From: Vanessa cardui
Taxonomy: Eukaryota; Arthropoda; Insecta; Lepidoptera; Nymphalidae
Assembly: GCF_905220365.1 (NCBI RefSeq)
Contig: NC_061141.1
Span: forward strand, 2,735,501-2,799,500
Direction of reading: 5' to 3'
DNA: 64,000 bases
Part shown: positions 33,301 through 44,912 of the stretch, one piece after another
How the letters are laid out: every line of letters begins with the position of its first letter
Position numbering within the stretch: position 1 is the stretch's first letter
Made by a program: the position numbers and the translations under genes
Notes under the pieces: model-generated
The model's input: the letters and a program-made list of their open reading frames with translations, nothing else
The model's database searches: none
Told to the model about the DNA's origin: nothing

Positions 33301-33866
33301 TTTTTAGTAAACCTTGAATGCAGTTACTAATATTTTAAGGTCAATGCCTATGAAAATTAAGTTTTGCAAAAATTTATCCTGATTTTGCAATTATCGACAC
33401 TTGAGAATAATATGTAAACAAACTAAATTTAATAAATGTTATCTAAAAATTTCAGAATCAAGATTGTTTTAGTAGGTTCTACCCACATATATTTTTTATT
33501 GTAATACCTACTAAAAATCAATGTCATGATTATGACTCATTGAATGACTGACTCATTTATTATTATTAAATTAAATCAAAATTGTTAAATGTTATTTATT
33601 AATTTTTTATATTAAATGTTGAAATATTTCCATGGTCAAGGCTTACCAATATACATCCTTGCAAGCATCACATTTCATTGGCAGAAAGTCTGAAAAATAA
33701 AATTTTGTTTAATTTCATTCTGAAACAAATATTCTATTTATCAGATTTACTTACAATATAACTCAAAATTTTATACAAAGATGAAGTATAAGGTTTATTA
33801 AAGTTACTTACCCAATTTATTACAAGATTTATATGAACAGTTCTTTCCAATATGAGGAAACTCCAT
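30327..33866 (-). CDS. ZFAND2: AN1-type zinc-finger protein, ZFAND2 (AIRAP/AIRAPL) family
   Basis: Six exons on the minus strand: 33866-33812, 33689-33647, 33187-33001, 32419-32265, 31236-31134 and 30467-30327. All phases match and the product is 227 aa. Two AN1 fingers are seen: CSYKSCNKL..CDACKDVYCSDHF..HEC (residues 10-45) and CSYKGC..CSECALNYCLRHRHAADHSC in exon 4. Between them CPLCGAPVP is the usual linker block. Exon 6 encodes a ubiquitin-interacting motif (EDEALARALALSLQE), a weaker second Ala/Leu helix, and ends CSVS. In animals this family links arsenite and heat stress to the proteasome and p97 (family knowledge). Two UIMs and a prenylated tail are features of the AIRAPL (ZFAND2B) branch, so that branch fits best. 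Exon 6 is very GC-rich compared with the rest. Confidence 0.95.
30555..30822 (+). repeat. SINE family A copy
   Basis: Begins AGAGTCGAGATGGCTCAG, in the last intron of ZFAND2 in antisense direction. The head lacks the CGCGTGCATCTTAAC segment. Confidence 0.8.
31324..31385. repeat. solo end of the 52-bp-TIR MITE
   Basis: Matches the right end of the element at 18732-19024 (AATATCGAGCTC, AAAAAACATGG, AATATCCC). No partner arm is nearby. Confidence 0.65.
31535..31962 (-). mobile_element. MITE family F (AATAGGC ends)
   Basis: About 430 bp bounded by AATAGACTATTTGACTGG and the complement-type end TCAAATAGCCTATT. A sister copy is at 56031-56440 in the opposite orientation and shares CGGTGACGTCA-type and ATATGGCGCTGCAATGG-type blocks. 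It lies in intron 4 of ZFAND2. Confidence 0.7.
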
Positions 33867-34629
33867 TGTTTAAATGATTAAAACGATTTTAAACTTAATG
33901 CGACTGAACGTGTCAAACGTTTTTATAAGAATGGCGAAATAATACGAAATTAAAACAATAAATATGCTAGACACTCATGCAATAGTCATCGTTGTTTGAC
34001 GAATAAAGTTAAATAACAATGAAACGACATTTTTAAGTTGAAAGTTGGAACTCAAGTCAACGTCAGACTGACATTTAAGATACAAATATCTAGAATATTC
34101 AAAGTACTATTCAAATTCTTTTAAAGTTATGAAATATATAAAATGCTATAAAAGTTAACGAAAATATTTTTATGTTAAACTAAAAAAGTCAAATAAGACT
34201 GTTAAATAAAAGTCCAAGATAATGTGTGATACGGTTTAGTCTAAATCGTACGCAATTTTATAAATTTTATATGCAGCTATTTTTATCGTTACTACAACCT
34301 TGTTTTTGTGAGAAAAAATGTTAAATTTTAATAAGTATAACATTCGTTTATAAATATTAATTGTAATTAAATATAGCATACATTCTTCTTTGATACTTTT
34401 TAATAATCTCCTTTTGTTTCTGATCATATGCGAATGACCTTTTGTCCTAAATATCCGTGACAGTATGAATGACATTTAAAAGCTGTCAACTTGTCAACGC
34501 ACATCACTATCACATATGTCTGGGGTCGGCCAAGATCTTTGATAGTCCCATAAAATTGTATTTAAATAACAAATCCATAAAACAGGGTACTTAATAAATC
34601 TGGGGTTTATCGAAAATATAATCAAAACA
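33867..34629. promoter_or_regulatory. divergent region between ZFAND2 and PDH E1 alpha
   Basis: 763 bp separate two start codons that point away from each other. Promoters and 5' UTRs of both genes are expected here. I see no repeat copy in it, in contrast to nearly every other non-coding stretch nearby. Confidence 0.55.
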
Positions 34630-37600
34630 ATGAGCAAGCTCATCCCTTCCGCCGCTAAGCTCCTTAGCGGAACTTCGATCACGGTGGGCTTGTGTTTTTT
34701 TTTTTAATTGAAATTTAAAAATTAAGAAAAATAAATATGCAATTTGTGCCGCTATTAGGCTTGTGTTAAAATCGGCGTGTGTTTGTGTTCTAGAAAGCGG
34801 CCGGCCCAGTTGTAACCACTTCGAACGCAAAGTATAGTACAAAATCAGAATCTACATTCGAAATTAAAGTAAGTATTTCTAAATTTTTTTATTAGTGCAC
34901 TGTTTTTACGTAATTACTTGGTCCTTAATTAATAAAAATTCAATTAATTTTGATTTCAACGTTTATGTAGTGAAAGTTTATTTAAATTATGTAACCTAAC
35001 CTTCAAAATGTCAAGTGTAAACTTGTTATCTATAGCAATTTTATGGAATATTTGTGATTCTGTATGAATAGTAAAATAATAAACTTAAACACTGTTAAAT
35101 AACTTAATAATGCTTTGACTTAAAACAACTTATTCTTTTTTTTAATATTTAGCCTTATAAACTCCACAAATTGGATAAAGGTCCTGCTCAATCAGCCACA
35201 CTTACAGCTGAAGATGCACTCAAATTATATGAGAAACTGGCAGCACTCAGGAGAATTGAAACAGCATCAGGAAATTTGTACAAGGAAAAGATTATTCGTG
35301 GCTTCTGCCATTTGTATTCAGGTATTTATAAACAATTTAAATATTCAGCTAGCTTTTGATGAAGAATAATTAAACTATGCATTATTTTATGGCAACATTT
35401 AAAAAAGTTTTAAATTATTTTCTGTATAGAAATTATTATATTGTTTCTTTATTTAATTTGTCAAAATGAAGATTCCTTTAGTTTATCTATACTCATATTA
35501 TAAATGTGAAAGTAATTCTATCTATCTGTCTGTCTTTTGTTTTTTCACAACCGAACCAATGAGCTAACTTTGATGAAATTTGGTATGAAGCAAATTTGAA
35601 CTCTAAGGGTACTTGACATAGGGTACTTTTTTACCTAACACATAAGAAACTATCCCCTAAAACGAGTGAACCCACGGGTTACTAGTTTATTATATATATG
35701 CATATTATATAAAGTAACATTTAAAAAATATATTCAATTTTATCTCAATTTTGTCTGCTGTGATATTGCTGATAGCAATAATGCTGACTTTTCTGTAGTT
35801 TTATTAAGTTTATTGTTCAACCTTTTATTTATTCACTTGTGTATACACAATATTTTTCTTCAATATTGTCTAATTCTTTAATTTTGACAATTTATTACAT
35901 ATTCATATAAATCGGTATTTACTTTTGTCTGTTAAGTTGGTATGAATGGAAATAGTAAAATCTGATAAAGGAAATGTAAACTTATCTCATACAAGATTAA
36001 AACCAGTGATTGCTATCACGTTTAAAATTTCCATAGATAACTAAATTTATATTTATGAATGAATTACATGTATGTTTAAAGTTGTTGTAACTGATATATT
36101 TGATTTTATAATATTTATAAGATGAAAATTGTGGTCAATTGAAATTTCAATAATTGTCAGGTAGTAGCCAATAAAAGGCGAAATTTTAGAATAGTAGTGT
36201 ATGGTTTCCAATCAAAGTTGTAAAGATAACAAACCTATAGACTATTTCAATGAGAGAAGGAATGAAATAAGGCTAAACTTGGGCTTACATATTTCATACA
36301 ACTCACAAATAACTGTGTCATTGTGTTCTACTAATAATTCTCGATTAATATAATAATAATAGTAAATTTTCCTGGAAATTTTGTGCTCTTGGGGTAAGGC
36401 TATGAGGAGAAAGTTACGAGCATATTTCATCATGCTGCTCCAATGCTTGTTGGTGTATTCTTGTGGCAGAATTTCGTTAACAATTAGTCACATGCCTCCT
36501 TTGCACTTTGCATTGCAACCATGCAGGTTTCCTTCACTGCCGAGCTCATTGTGATTTATAAACATATATTACGCACATGAAAATTCAGTGATGCCTGCCT
36601 GGGTTTGAAACCCCAATCATCATCATTAAGATGTACACGCTCTAACCACAGAACCATCTTGGCTCTCTTGATTAGTATATTATTATTACTAATACATAAC
36701 CAACAATACTACTTATATACTTTAATTATACTATTATTATTTTTAATTTTCTGTTTTATTTTATTTTTATGGAATAGGTTGGCGGAGGAGCATATGGGCC
36801 ACCTGATGGTAAGTGGTCACCATCACCCATAGACAATGACGCTATAAGAAATATTAACTATTTCTTCGTCAATGAGCCACCAACCTTGGGAACTAAGATG
36901 CTATGTCCCTTGTGCCTCTAGTTACACTGGCTCACTCACCCTTCAAACCGGAACACAACAATACTGCATACTGTTGTTTAGCGGTAGAATATCTGATGAG
37001 TGGGTACCCAGGCAGACTTGCAGAAAGTCCTACCACCAATTAAAATGATATCAATTTTATCAATGTTCCATATACTAATTTATTGCAGATCCATAGTACT
37101 AGTAATAATGTTATAGATTAATCAAGATCTAGACTAATGATATTGTGTTTATTTGATGTCAGATGTTATTTATTTGGCTTTTGTCCTTTTGTCGTTGAAA
37201 GAGATGATAAGATTTAAACACACTATGATATTTGCTCTCCTATATATATACACTACAAAGTAATGTATTAATGTATCTTTATATATACAATGACATCTTA
37301 TTTGACTACTTCCGTCCACTTTATTTTTACAACCAAAATTCCGATGGCAACTTTGTTTGCATCGATACTGAATGTCTTTCAAAATATCAACCAATGACGT
37401 TGCATCTCAACGTCCAAAGTTGTTTATTTGTCTTTTCTACTCGCCTGTTTCAAATACATATGCTATGTATGAAACTGCCATTTTCGGTAGTGACTTCTTG
37501 CAATTTCCGACTCAAGAGTTGGTATCGTTGTGTGTAAATTAGTTGTTGCCTGCGGTTTCGCTCACCTTTAGGGTGATGCTTGGAGTACAAAGTTGCTTCA

Positions 37601-40600
37601 TACAAAATTTCATGAAATTTGTTTCACTGGTTTGGACGCGAACGAGCGACTGTCAGACAGAAAGAGTTACTTTCACATTTATAATAGTATAGTATAGATC
37701 TAGAGTATGTGTTTTATTTTCAAAATAGTTGTAACCGTGACTTCGTGTGAGTTATAATTTAACGAAGTTATCGTTGTAGCCTAAATTACTCCTTATTACA
37801 TCAGCTTTCTACCAGTAAAACTCCCGTCATAATCCTTTCAGCCGTTCCAGAGATTAGCCAGAAACAAACAGATAGACAGACAAAAATTGTAAACAATATA
37901 TTTTGGTACATGTACCATGTATACATATATATGCATTTAGTAAATTGCGGTTATTTTAATATTACAAATAGACACACTCCAGTTTTCTTATATAGCTGTG
38001 TCCGCGACCTTATAGGCGCTTGTTATAGGCTAAGTTACTCCTTATTTCATCAAATTTCTGCCGATAAAAGTCCCGTCAAAATCGGTCCAGCCATTCCAGA
38101 GATTAGCCGGAACTAACAGACAGACAGAAGAAAATTGTAAAAAATGTTACTTAGGTATATGTCTCGTGTATATCGTGTACATTAAAAAAAAAGCGGTTCT
38201 TTTAATATTACAAACAGACACTCTAGTTTTATGATATGTATAGATTAATATCATCTTCAGGTCAGGAGGCTGTGGCAGTTGGCATGCGGGCAGCAATGCG
38301 CGATGTTGATTCCGTCATCACTGCATACCGCTGTCACGGGTGGACACACTTGATGGGCGTCAGCCTGGTCGGAGTCCTGTCTGAGCTAACGGGAAGAAGA
38401 ACAGGATGTTCCCGGGGCAAGGGTGGTTCTATGCATTTGTATGGACGCAACTTCTACGGAGGCAATGGTATCGTTGGAGCTCAGGTATGATATGGATATT
38501 AAATCATCATAATAAATAAATATTGGACAACGTCTCATACATTACTCTGATCACAATGTTAGGACCTAAAGCACTTAGGAAAATCAGAAGTAACGATGGT
38601 GCCACAAACACTCAGACCCAAGACAAAATAGAAAACTGATGATATTTCTGCATCGATTCGTCCGGGAATCGAACCCGGGATATGTCGGAGTGTACATCGG
38701 TTTTGATGGGTACGCCACCCATTAAACCGGTGTACACACTACTCGACCACGGAGGTTGTCAGAGTTTCTGTAGGTTACTTTTTATGTCGTCTACTTAAGA
38801 AGCAGATACCGCCAATGCTATAATGATTTTTGTCTTTTAATAAGGTATTTAAAAGATAACCTTAAAATTTACATTTGTGATAGATAAAATGTAAGCACTT
38901 ATTAGTTCTTCGAACTGGAACACGTAATAAGTATTCTTGTGTAGTAGAGTATCTGATGAGTGGGTAGTTCCACCGAGGTTGCCGAGATGGCCCAGTGTTG
39001 CCGACATGGCTCAGTCGTTAGAACGCGTGCATCTTAACCGATGATTGCGGGTTCAAACCCAGGCAAGCACCGCTGTTTCATGTGCTTAATTTGTCTTTAT
39101 AATTCATCTCGTGCTCAGCGGTGAAGGAAAACATCGTGAGGAAACCTGCATGTGACAAATTTCATAGAAATTCTGCCACACGTGCATTCCAGCAACCCGC
39201 ATTGGAATAGCGTGGTGGAATATGTTCCAAAGCTTCTCCTCAAAGGGAGAGGAGGCCTTTAGCCCAGCAGTGGGAATTTACAGGCTGTTGTTGTTGTTGT
39301 GGGTAGTTCCCCCGGGGGGCGTGCCCCGGGCTGTGTGTGAGGCGGGCTGTGTGCGCAGGTGCCGCTGGGCGCGGGGCTGGCGTTCGCGCACAAGTACCGC
39401 GGCGACGGCGGCGTGGCCTTCGCGCTGTACGGCGACGGCGCCGCCAATCAGGGCCAGCTTTTCGAGGCCTACAACATGGCCAAGCTGTGGGACCTGCCCT
39501 GCGTGTTCGTGTGCGAGAACAACGGCTACGGTGAGTCAAGACTGAAATAACGGATCCAAAGTGTCATGTATTCTACATCATTCACATCGACTTAAGACGT
39601 TATTGATGTGAAGGAGGCTCATTATATCCGGCGTGATCCCGTAGAGTCTGTGAAATATAAATATTGGACAACAGCACATACGTCACTCTGATCGCAATGT
39701 AAGCAGCTAAAGCGCTTGCATTATGGAAAATCTGAATTAACGACGGTATAGTACGACACAACTTAGATGTAGCATCGGCCGGTTTACACAACCAACAGAA
39801 ACAGCTCCCTATCGCACCATTCGACGATATTCGTAGCGTACTTAATTTGGATGTGATCGGTTTTACGAATTTTGCCGATGCTGCATCTAAGTTGTGTCGT
39901 TCTTTACCACAAACACCCAGACTTAAGAGTACATAGAAATTTAATGAACTTTTTCAACATCGACTCGGCCGGTAAACGAGCCCGAGACCTCAAGGTGGCG
40001 TAATCATGAAAACCGGTGTACACACTACTCCACCAAAATTAATACATGTCTTAGTAGTCTAAAGGTACATATATGACACTATAAGTATTATTTAACAAAG
40101 TATGCTCTACCGAGAACTTTCGTAGGGTTACTTTGTGAAATTTGAAGTGCGAGGTTGACTACCACCGAAAGTTCCGTATATCACCTGTCAGATAGACATA
40201 TGGACTCATGTAACACCAAATTTCCAATTTTCGAATTTTAATTTATACATGTTCAATATATTGCTTTTTGTCAAATAACATGATTCTAGTTAAATGATAA
40301 ATAATCGTAATTTGCACGATAATATGCAAAGGCTTGTCTTTACAAGCTGTTTATACTAAGATAAGGCACGTATTGCATTGTATAAAATTAATATATTTGG
40401 AAATCGATTTTATGGGTACTTTTGCTTGTTATGCTGACGTTATTTAAAATTTCAAGGTCATTAGAGTTACTAAGGTATGTACACAACTTAGATGTAGCAT
40501 CGGTAAATTTAATAAAAACGATTACTGTCGATTTATACAACCAATAGAAATAGCTCCCTATCGCGCCATTCGACACTGTTCGTCGCTATAGATTCACGCG

Positions 40601-43600
40601 TCAGAGAAAGCAAGTGCATGTAAATCGACGCGTCAAATTGACGAATATATTAGGTAATATGATATTAAAAGTTATTACGTTTGTGCAAAGTTCATATTCG
40701 CATGAGAAATAAATATTGATAATTTGGGATAGCGTACCTAATTCGGATGTGATCGGTTTAACGAATTTTGTCGATGCCACATCTAAGTTGTGTCGTACTA
40801 TAGCTCACGTGATTTATTTACAACTCGTATAAACTTCAATAGTTAGTACTAAGCATTCCCCAATAACCTTTGGTTTACCTACAATCCTTAACATTCCTTT
40901 AGTAAAAGACGTTATCCTTAAGAAAAAAATTAAAAGACATTAATTTAAAAAAGTATAGTTTGTTCTAATACCAATGAATTGTCCAAATTGTCTTCGTGTG
41001 GTAAGATTAAAAAATGTAAATTTTTATTTTTAATTTTTCGATCAACAGATAACCTAAAAGCGTAGATTAAGTTCCATTTTCCCGCTTTTATGATTTTAAT
41101 GTTATGGCCTCTCCACACTTAGGCGCGATCGCGAATCAAAATCAAAATCAAAATAAACTTTATTCAAGTAGGCTTTTATAAGCACTTTTGAATCGTCATT
41201 TTACAATTAAGTGAAGCTACCACCGGTTCGGAAAGTAGATTCTACCGAGAAGAACCGGCAAGAAACTCAGTAGTTACTCTTTTTTAACATTTAAAAAATA
41301 CAACGTCATGTTAATTAAATACAATTGTTTCAATTAATGTATCCTGCTTGGAAGTCTTGAGTGTTCGTGTTTGAGTCAGTGAGATGGATATTTTTTGGGT
41401 AAGGTATGGGCACGAGCGTGGACCGGGCGTCCGCCAGCTCGGACTACTACAGCCGCGGCGACTACATCCCGGGCATCTGGGTGGACGGCATGGATGTCAT
41501 CGCCACCAGGGAGGCGACGCGGTTCGCCATCGACTACTGCACCAGCGGGAAAGGTGATATATCAGCCGAGATGTTATAGTGGTTAGAACGCGCGCATCTT
41601 AACAGATGATTGCGGGTTCAAACCCAGGCGAGCACCACTGAATACTCATGTGCTTTGAAATAAAACTAGTTATAACGGATTTGAATCGCGTATATTAATT
41701 TTTTTTTAACACCGTGGTCACGGGTAGACTCAGTCGACCCGTGACCACGGTGACCACGAACGCTGTAAAGTGCTCGAAACGTTGGGATGTTAAAAAAAAA
41801 ATTAATATACGCGATCCGTTATAGCTAGTTTTATTTCAAAGTGTAATCGCGAAAATTTAAGACAACATTATACTCATCTGCTTAATTTGTGTTTATAATT
41901 CATCTCGTGCTTGTCACCTCTTGGAGTTCATGTTTGGTTAATAAAAAAATTTATCAAATTCGGTTAATCGGTTTTGTTGTGAAAGAGCGACATACAGTGT
42001 TACTTTTACGTTTATAGTATTATTATAGATTGAAGCTAAGAATATGTTATATAATATGCCCGTGACCTTGTAGGCGTTTGAATTTAACAAAGACAAAGTA
42101 TTATTGTAGCCTAAGTTACCATGTTATATCAGTTATCTGCCAGTGAAAGCCTCGTCAAAATCGGGCCAGCCGTTCCAGAGATTAGCCGGAAAAAGGGCTA
42201 TTTTAATATTACAATATTACCGGTCAAGAATTTGGCATTAGATTGGCGTTAGACATTTGAATTTTTATCTAATTCTAATTTGTTTCAATATCATGGCACT
42301 TTGATAAAAAACTATTCTGGTGTTTTAATGGCTAATAATTGTTCATCGTACATCACACAGCAGCAATGGCGATTGTTATTCGTTATTTACCCAAAACACT
42401 AAATATTTATAGCTGTTAACGTTGAATGAGTGCCAGTGCATACACTAATGTTGTTTTTTATGCATATGACGTCACCAATATGACTGACAGCTCTTTTGCG
42501 AAAATAAATAAGGAGTAAAATTTTATCTAATTTAAGCCAAGAAAATAAATTTCCGAAATATATTTTTTGAGGCTTTGTATTAGGAAAATTTATGTTTTGA
42601 AGTCACTTTTCAAACATAATAGAATAATCTATTGGTAAATGTGAAATATACTTAATGTATTGTGTGTCAGTGTGAGTGTGTGTCAGCGTGTGTGTGTGTG
42701 CAGGTCCGCTGGTGATGGAGATGGAGACGTACCGTTACTCGGGGCACTCGATGTCGGACCCGGGCACGTCGTACCGCACGCGCGACGAGGTACAGGAGGT
42801 GCGCCAGACGCGCGACCCCATCACCTCCTTCAAGGAGAAGATCCTCTCCAACGAGCTCGTCACACCCGACCAACTCAAGGTATGTGGTATCTTAACAGGA
42901 CCTAGTTACCAGAGTCGGATTTAAAGGTGTGGAGGCCCCGGGGCCACAAAGCAGTGAGAGCCCTAGACAAACAGAAGCGTGAACACCCTAATAATTATAT
43001 TATTATGAATTAATTAGTTTTTTTTAATTCAATCAGTAAGCTATGAATGGTTTCGTATTTGTATCGGTAACTTTTAAAATATTAAATAGTAACATTATTA
43101 TAATTTGACTATATCTCTGTATTTGTTAACTTGCTGAAAACTGTGGCCCCCTCTCATGTGGAGGCCCCCTCTCATGTGGAGGCCCCAGGGCAGTTGCCCC
43201 GGTTGCCCTCCCCTAAATACGGCCCTGCTAGTTAGTATCCACGATTATAATCTGTGCGCTTGCAGAATGCTGTGGAACTTTGTCAAAGTATATCGAAAAT
43301 TAAATTAGCGAAAAAATCAAAAGGAATCCATTTGAATAGATTTTGATTCTGATGTAAATATTATTTAATATTTGTTCTGTTATAGAAAATATTTCTTGAA
43401 TATGACTTAAAACATTGTTCTTAACCAATATTATATTTACAAAATAACACTGAAATATCGTGTACAACTTTAAATATCTACACTAACACAGAAGCAAACT
43501 AAGACCAGAAGATTGCACCATTCTGATCGCGTGGTTTATATTTATTAAAATATTCTGAACTCATATTCGTTTTAACGTGGGTAAAACCACAACACAGACA

Positions 43601-44070
43601 GCCTTCTGACGTATTGTTGATTAAACCAAAGATATTACGATGAGTCCATAGACGATTATGACCTTCATTTAACCGAGGTGTCACATAATAAGAGATATGC
43701 AACACTCCAGCGTCCATGGTAATGTAGTCTAGTATATGTCCTACAGAACATATACACCGAAAAGAGCAATAATAGAATACAAAGTTAAAGTCGTGTTACC
43801 CAATAGCATATGGGCTGCTTGACGGTAGGTGGTCACCTCCCATAAACATTGCCTACCGCTCGCAATATTAATGGGCCACCATTTTTCCAGGAAATTGACG
43901 CGCAAGTCCGCAAAGAAGTCGACGAGGCAACGAAGCTGTCCAAGTCGGAGCCCGAGGTGGGCGTGGAGGAGCTGGCGGGTGACATCTACTACAGTAACTT
44001 GGAGCCGCAAATCCGTGGCGTCACGCCGCACGCGCCGCTGCAGCACGTCGAGGTCGTCGCGCGCAACTGA
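34630..44070 (+). CDS. Pdha: pyruvate dehydrogenase E1 component subunit alpha, mitochondrial
   Basis: Eight exons: 34630-34683, 34794-34868, 35153-35321, 38261-38484, 39359-39530, 41404-41553, 42704-42879 and 43891-44070. They encode 399 aa with all phases matching. E1 alpha and E1 beta form the thiamine-diphosphate enzyme that decarboxylates pyruvate in the mitochondrial matrix. The first two exons give a basic, Ser/Ala-rich presequence (MSKLIPSAAKLLSG). The ThDP/Mg motif runs from GDGAANQG (199-206) to ENN (227-229). The kinase-regulated serines are kept: Ser297 in YRYSGHSMSDPG, Ser304 in GTSYR and Ser236 in MGTSVDRAS. FCHLYSGQEA, NFYGGNGIVGAQ and the active-site AYRCHGW are also intact. 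The first donor (GTGGGC) is weak. Exons 5-8 are strikingly GC-rich. A (TTCA)n array begins within about 10 bp of the stop. Confidence 0.98.
35490..35690 (+). repeat. interspersed repeat, 'ATAAATGTGAAAGTAA' family
   Basis: Contains TATTATAAATGTGAAAGTAA, CTGTCTGTCTTTTG and GATGAAATTTGGTATG. Related pieces lie at 37545-37700 and 62925-63146. It could be a non-autonomous Helitron-like element; the ends are not clear enough to say. Confidence 0.55.
36395..36668 (-). repeat. SINE family A copy, old
   Basis: Recognisable by GGTTTGAAACCCCAATCATC and the terminal CATCTTGGCTCTC. It is clearly more diverged than the other copies. Confidence 0.7.
36765..37042 (+). repeat. interspersed repeat B copy
   Basis: Starts TATGGAATAGGTTGGCGG and ends TCCTACCACCAATT, in PDH E1 alpha intron 3. 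Confidence 0.85.
37545..38230. repeat. cluster of 'CCGTTCCAGAGATTAGCC' repeat fragments
   Basis: At least two tandem-like pieces (around 37780-37900 and 38020-38130) share CTCCTTATT, AAGTCCCGTCA and CAGAGATTAGCC blocks. A third related piece is at 42115-42190. It ends just before PDH E1 alpha exon 4. Confidence 0.6.
38519..38762 (-). repeat. tRNA-derived SINE family D copy
   Basis: The minus-strand head reads CCTCCGTGGTCGAGTAGTG and carries a B-box-like GGGTTCGATTCCCGG. The body contains TTGGGTCTGAGTGTTTGTGG. Unlike family A, it has a serine/leucine-tRNA-like long variable part. Confidence 0.8.
38978..39302 (+). repeat. SINE family A copy with duplicated head
   Basis: The first 20 bp (CCGAGATGGCCCAGTG and CCGACATGGCTCAGTCG) are present twice, followed by a full body and a (GTT)n tail. 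It ends about 57 bp before PDH E1 alpha exon 5. Confidence 0.85.
39632..40036 (-). repeat. SINE family D copy split by a MITE
   Basis: The SINE body runs to 39748 and resumes at 39905. Between them is a family E MITE. The intact sequence across the site is seen in the copy at 54500-54737. Confidence 0.8.
39749..39904. mobile_element. MITE family E, short copy
   Basis: 156-bp internally deleted copy with both inverted ends (TAGTACGACACAACTTAG and its complement). It is flanked by TA at 39747-39748 and 39905-39906. Confidence 0.85.
40480..40802. mobile_element. MITE family E copy
   Basis: About 323 bp. Its left terminus has lost a few bases (TATGTACACAACTTAG). It is directly followed by a unique-looking 330-bp block that recurs next to another family E copy at 47446-47785. 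Confidence 0.8.
41135..41360 (-). repeat. non-LTR 3' tail, family C
   Basis: Begins with (ATCAAA)n and AATAAACTTTATTCAAGTAGG. It ends about 44 bp before PDH E1 alpha exon 6. Confidence 0.8.
41564..41912 (+). repeat. SINE family A copy interrupted by a palindromic element
   Basis: The tRNA-like head occupies 41564-41655 and the middle of the SINE resumes at 41870. The stretch ATACTCATGTGCTT / ATACTCATCTGCTT appears on both sides, as expected of a duplicated target. Confidence 0.75.
41656..41838. mobile_element. palindromic (fold-back) element
   Basis: The arms TGAAATAAAACTAGTTATAA and CTAGTTTTATTTCA enclose about 50 bp of matching sequence on each side. A second inner palindrome (ACCGTGGTCACGGG and CCCGTGACCACGGT) sits at the centre. 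A partial relative is at 59645-59690. Confidence 0.8.
42115..42195. repeat. 'CCGTTCCAGAGATTAGCC' repeat fragment
   Basis: Shares AAAATCGGGCCAGCCG and CAGAGATTAGCCGGAA with the fragments at 37545-38230. Confidence 0.6.
42912..43229 (+). repeat. interspersed repeat, 'ggccccag' family
   Basis: Second copy of the element at 15683-15990. The motif CCCTCTCATGTGGAGG is duplicated inside it (43150-43188). Confidence 0.8.
43796..43890 (+). repeat. interspersed repeat B fragment abutting a splice site
   Basis: Diverged piece (AGCATATGGGCTGCTTGACG, GGTGGTCACC, AATGGGCCACCATT) that ends at the acceptor of PDH E1 alpha exon 8. Confidence 0.6.
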
Positions 44071-44080
44071 ACCCATTCGT

Positions 44081-44133
44081 TCATTCATTCATTCATTCTT
44101 CCATTCATTCATTCATTCATTCATTCATTCATT
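44081..44133. repeat. (TTCA)n microsatellite
   Basis: About 12 units with one TTCC variant, within the PDH E1 alpha 3' UTR. Confidence 0.95.
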
Positions 44134-44213
44134 ATTCCGCAATGATCATTTTTTTGTATATATATTAAAATTCATTATTAAATGAATTCAATTAAATATT
44201 GCCATATTGGATA

Positions 44214-44344
44214 GGGAGCTTTCGAGTATAACGTAACGCAATTTTTAACCCAAAAATACCCCCCCCCCCTGCTAATGCACTGTAGCGTTTTACGAGACAA
44301 CCCCTCCCCCCATATTGGGTTACGTAATACCTAAACGCTCCCAC
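44214..44344. mobile_element. small MITE with GGGAGC ends
   Basis: About 130 bp. GGGAGCTTTCGAGTATAACG on the left matches the complement of GTAATACCTAAACGCTCCC on the right. A run of nine C lies inside. Confidence 0.7.
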
Positions 44345-44912
44345 TGTTATAGCGGAATAATAAAGAACATTTACATCTTTTGGATACATAGATCTTATAG
44401 AAATGTTAGTTTAAAATTACCAGCAACATTGTATTAGAGAAAGTTAGGATTATTAAAAAATGTATCTTTTGTTTATTTCATATTGCGACGTTTTTAGGAA
44501 ATCGTTTTTTTTTTTTAATCTTTATTTATTTTTTTGTTCATATTGAAACTGCCACTTTATAATTTGTCAAAAATATACGCACGTTATTGCAATTTTGTTC
44601 TACGTTTAAGGGTAAATAAATATTTATAAAATATTCTTATTAAATTGTTTTTTATTTTAATTGCTTTGACCAAATCGCCGTATCTTCCCTCTTGCTGAGC
44701 CCTAGTCTTCTCTTTCTCTCTTCTCTTGCTGAGCTAAGGCCGTCTTAGCCCATTGCAGGCGTAGGGTCCATGAGACTATAGTATGGACTATAAAATGACT
44801 GAACTAAATAGACTATAGACAATAAATGATAGTGATGATTTTGTTACTTTTAAAACAATAAGTAATATATATAAATAAATAAATAATAAAAAAAATATCG
44901 TATACTTAAAGA

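Noticed and set aside
38645..38762. Real tRNA gene (GGGTTCGATTCCCGG B-box)
   Set aside because: The same head recurs with a shared 150-bp body at 50343, 54500 and 59257, so it is the head of a SINE. The stems are also degraded.
39222..39545. Open frames through the GC-rich block
   Set aside because: These are shadows of PDH E1 alpha exon 5. Long open frames are expected by chance in GC-rich coding DNA.
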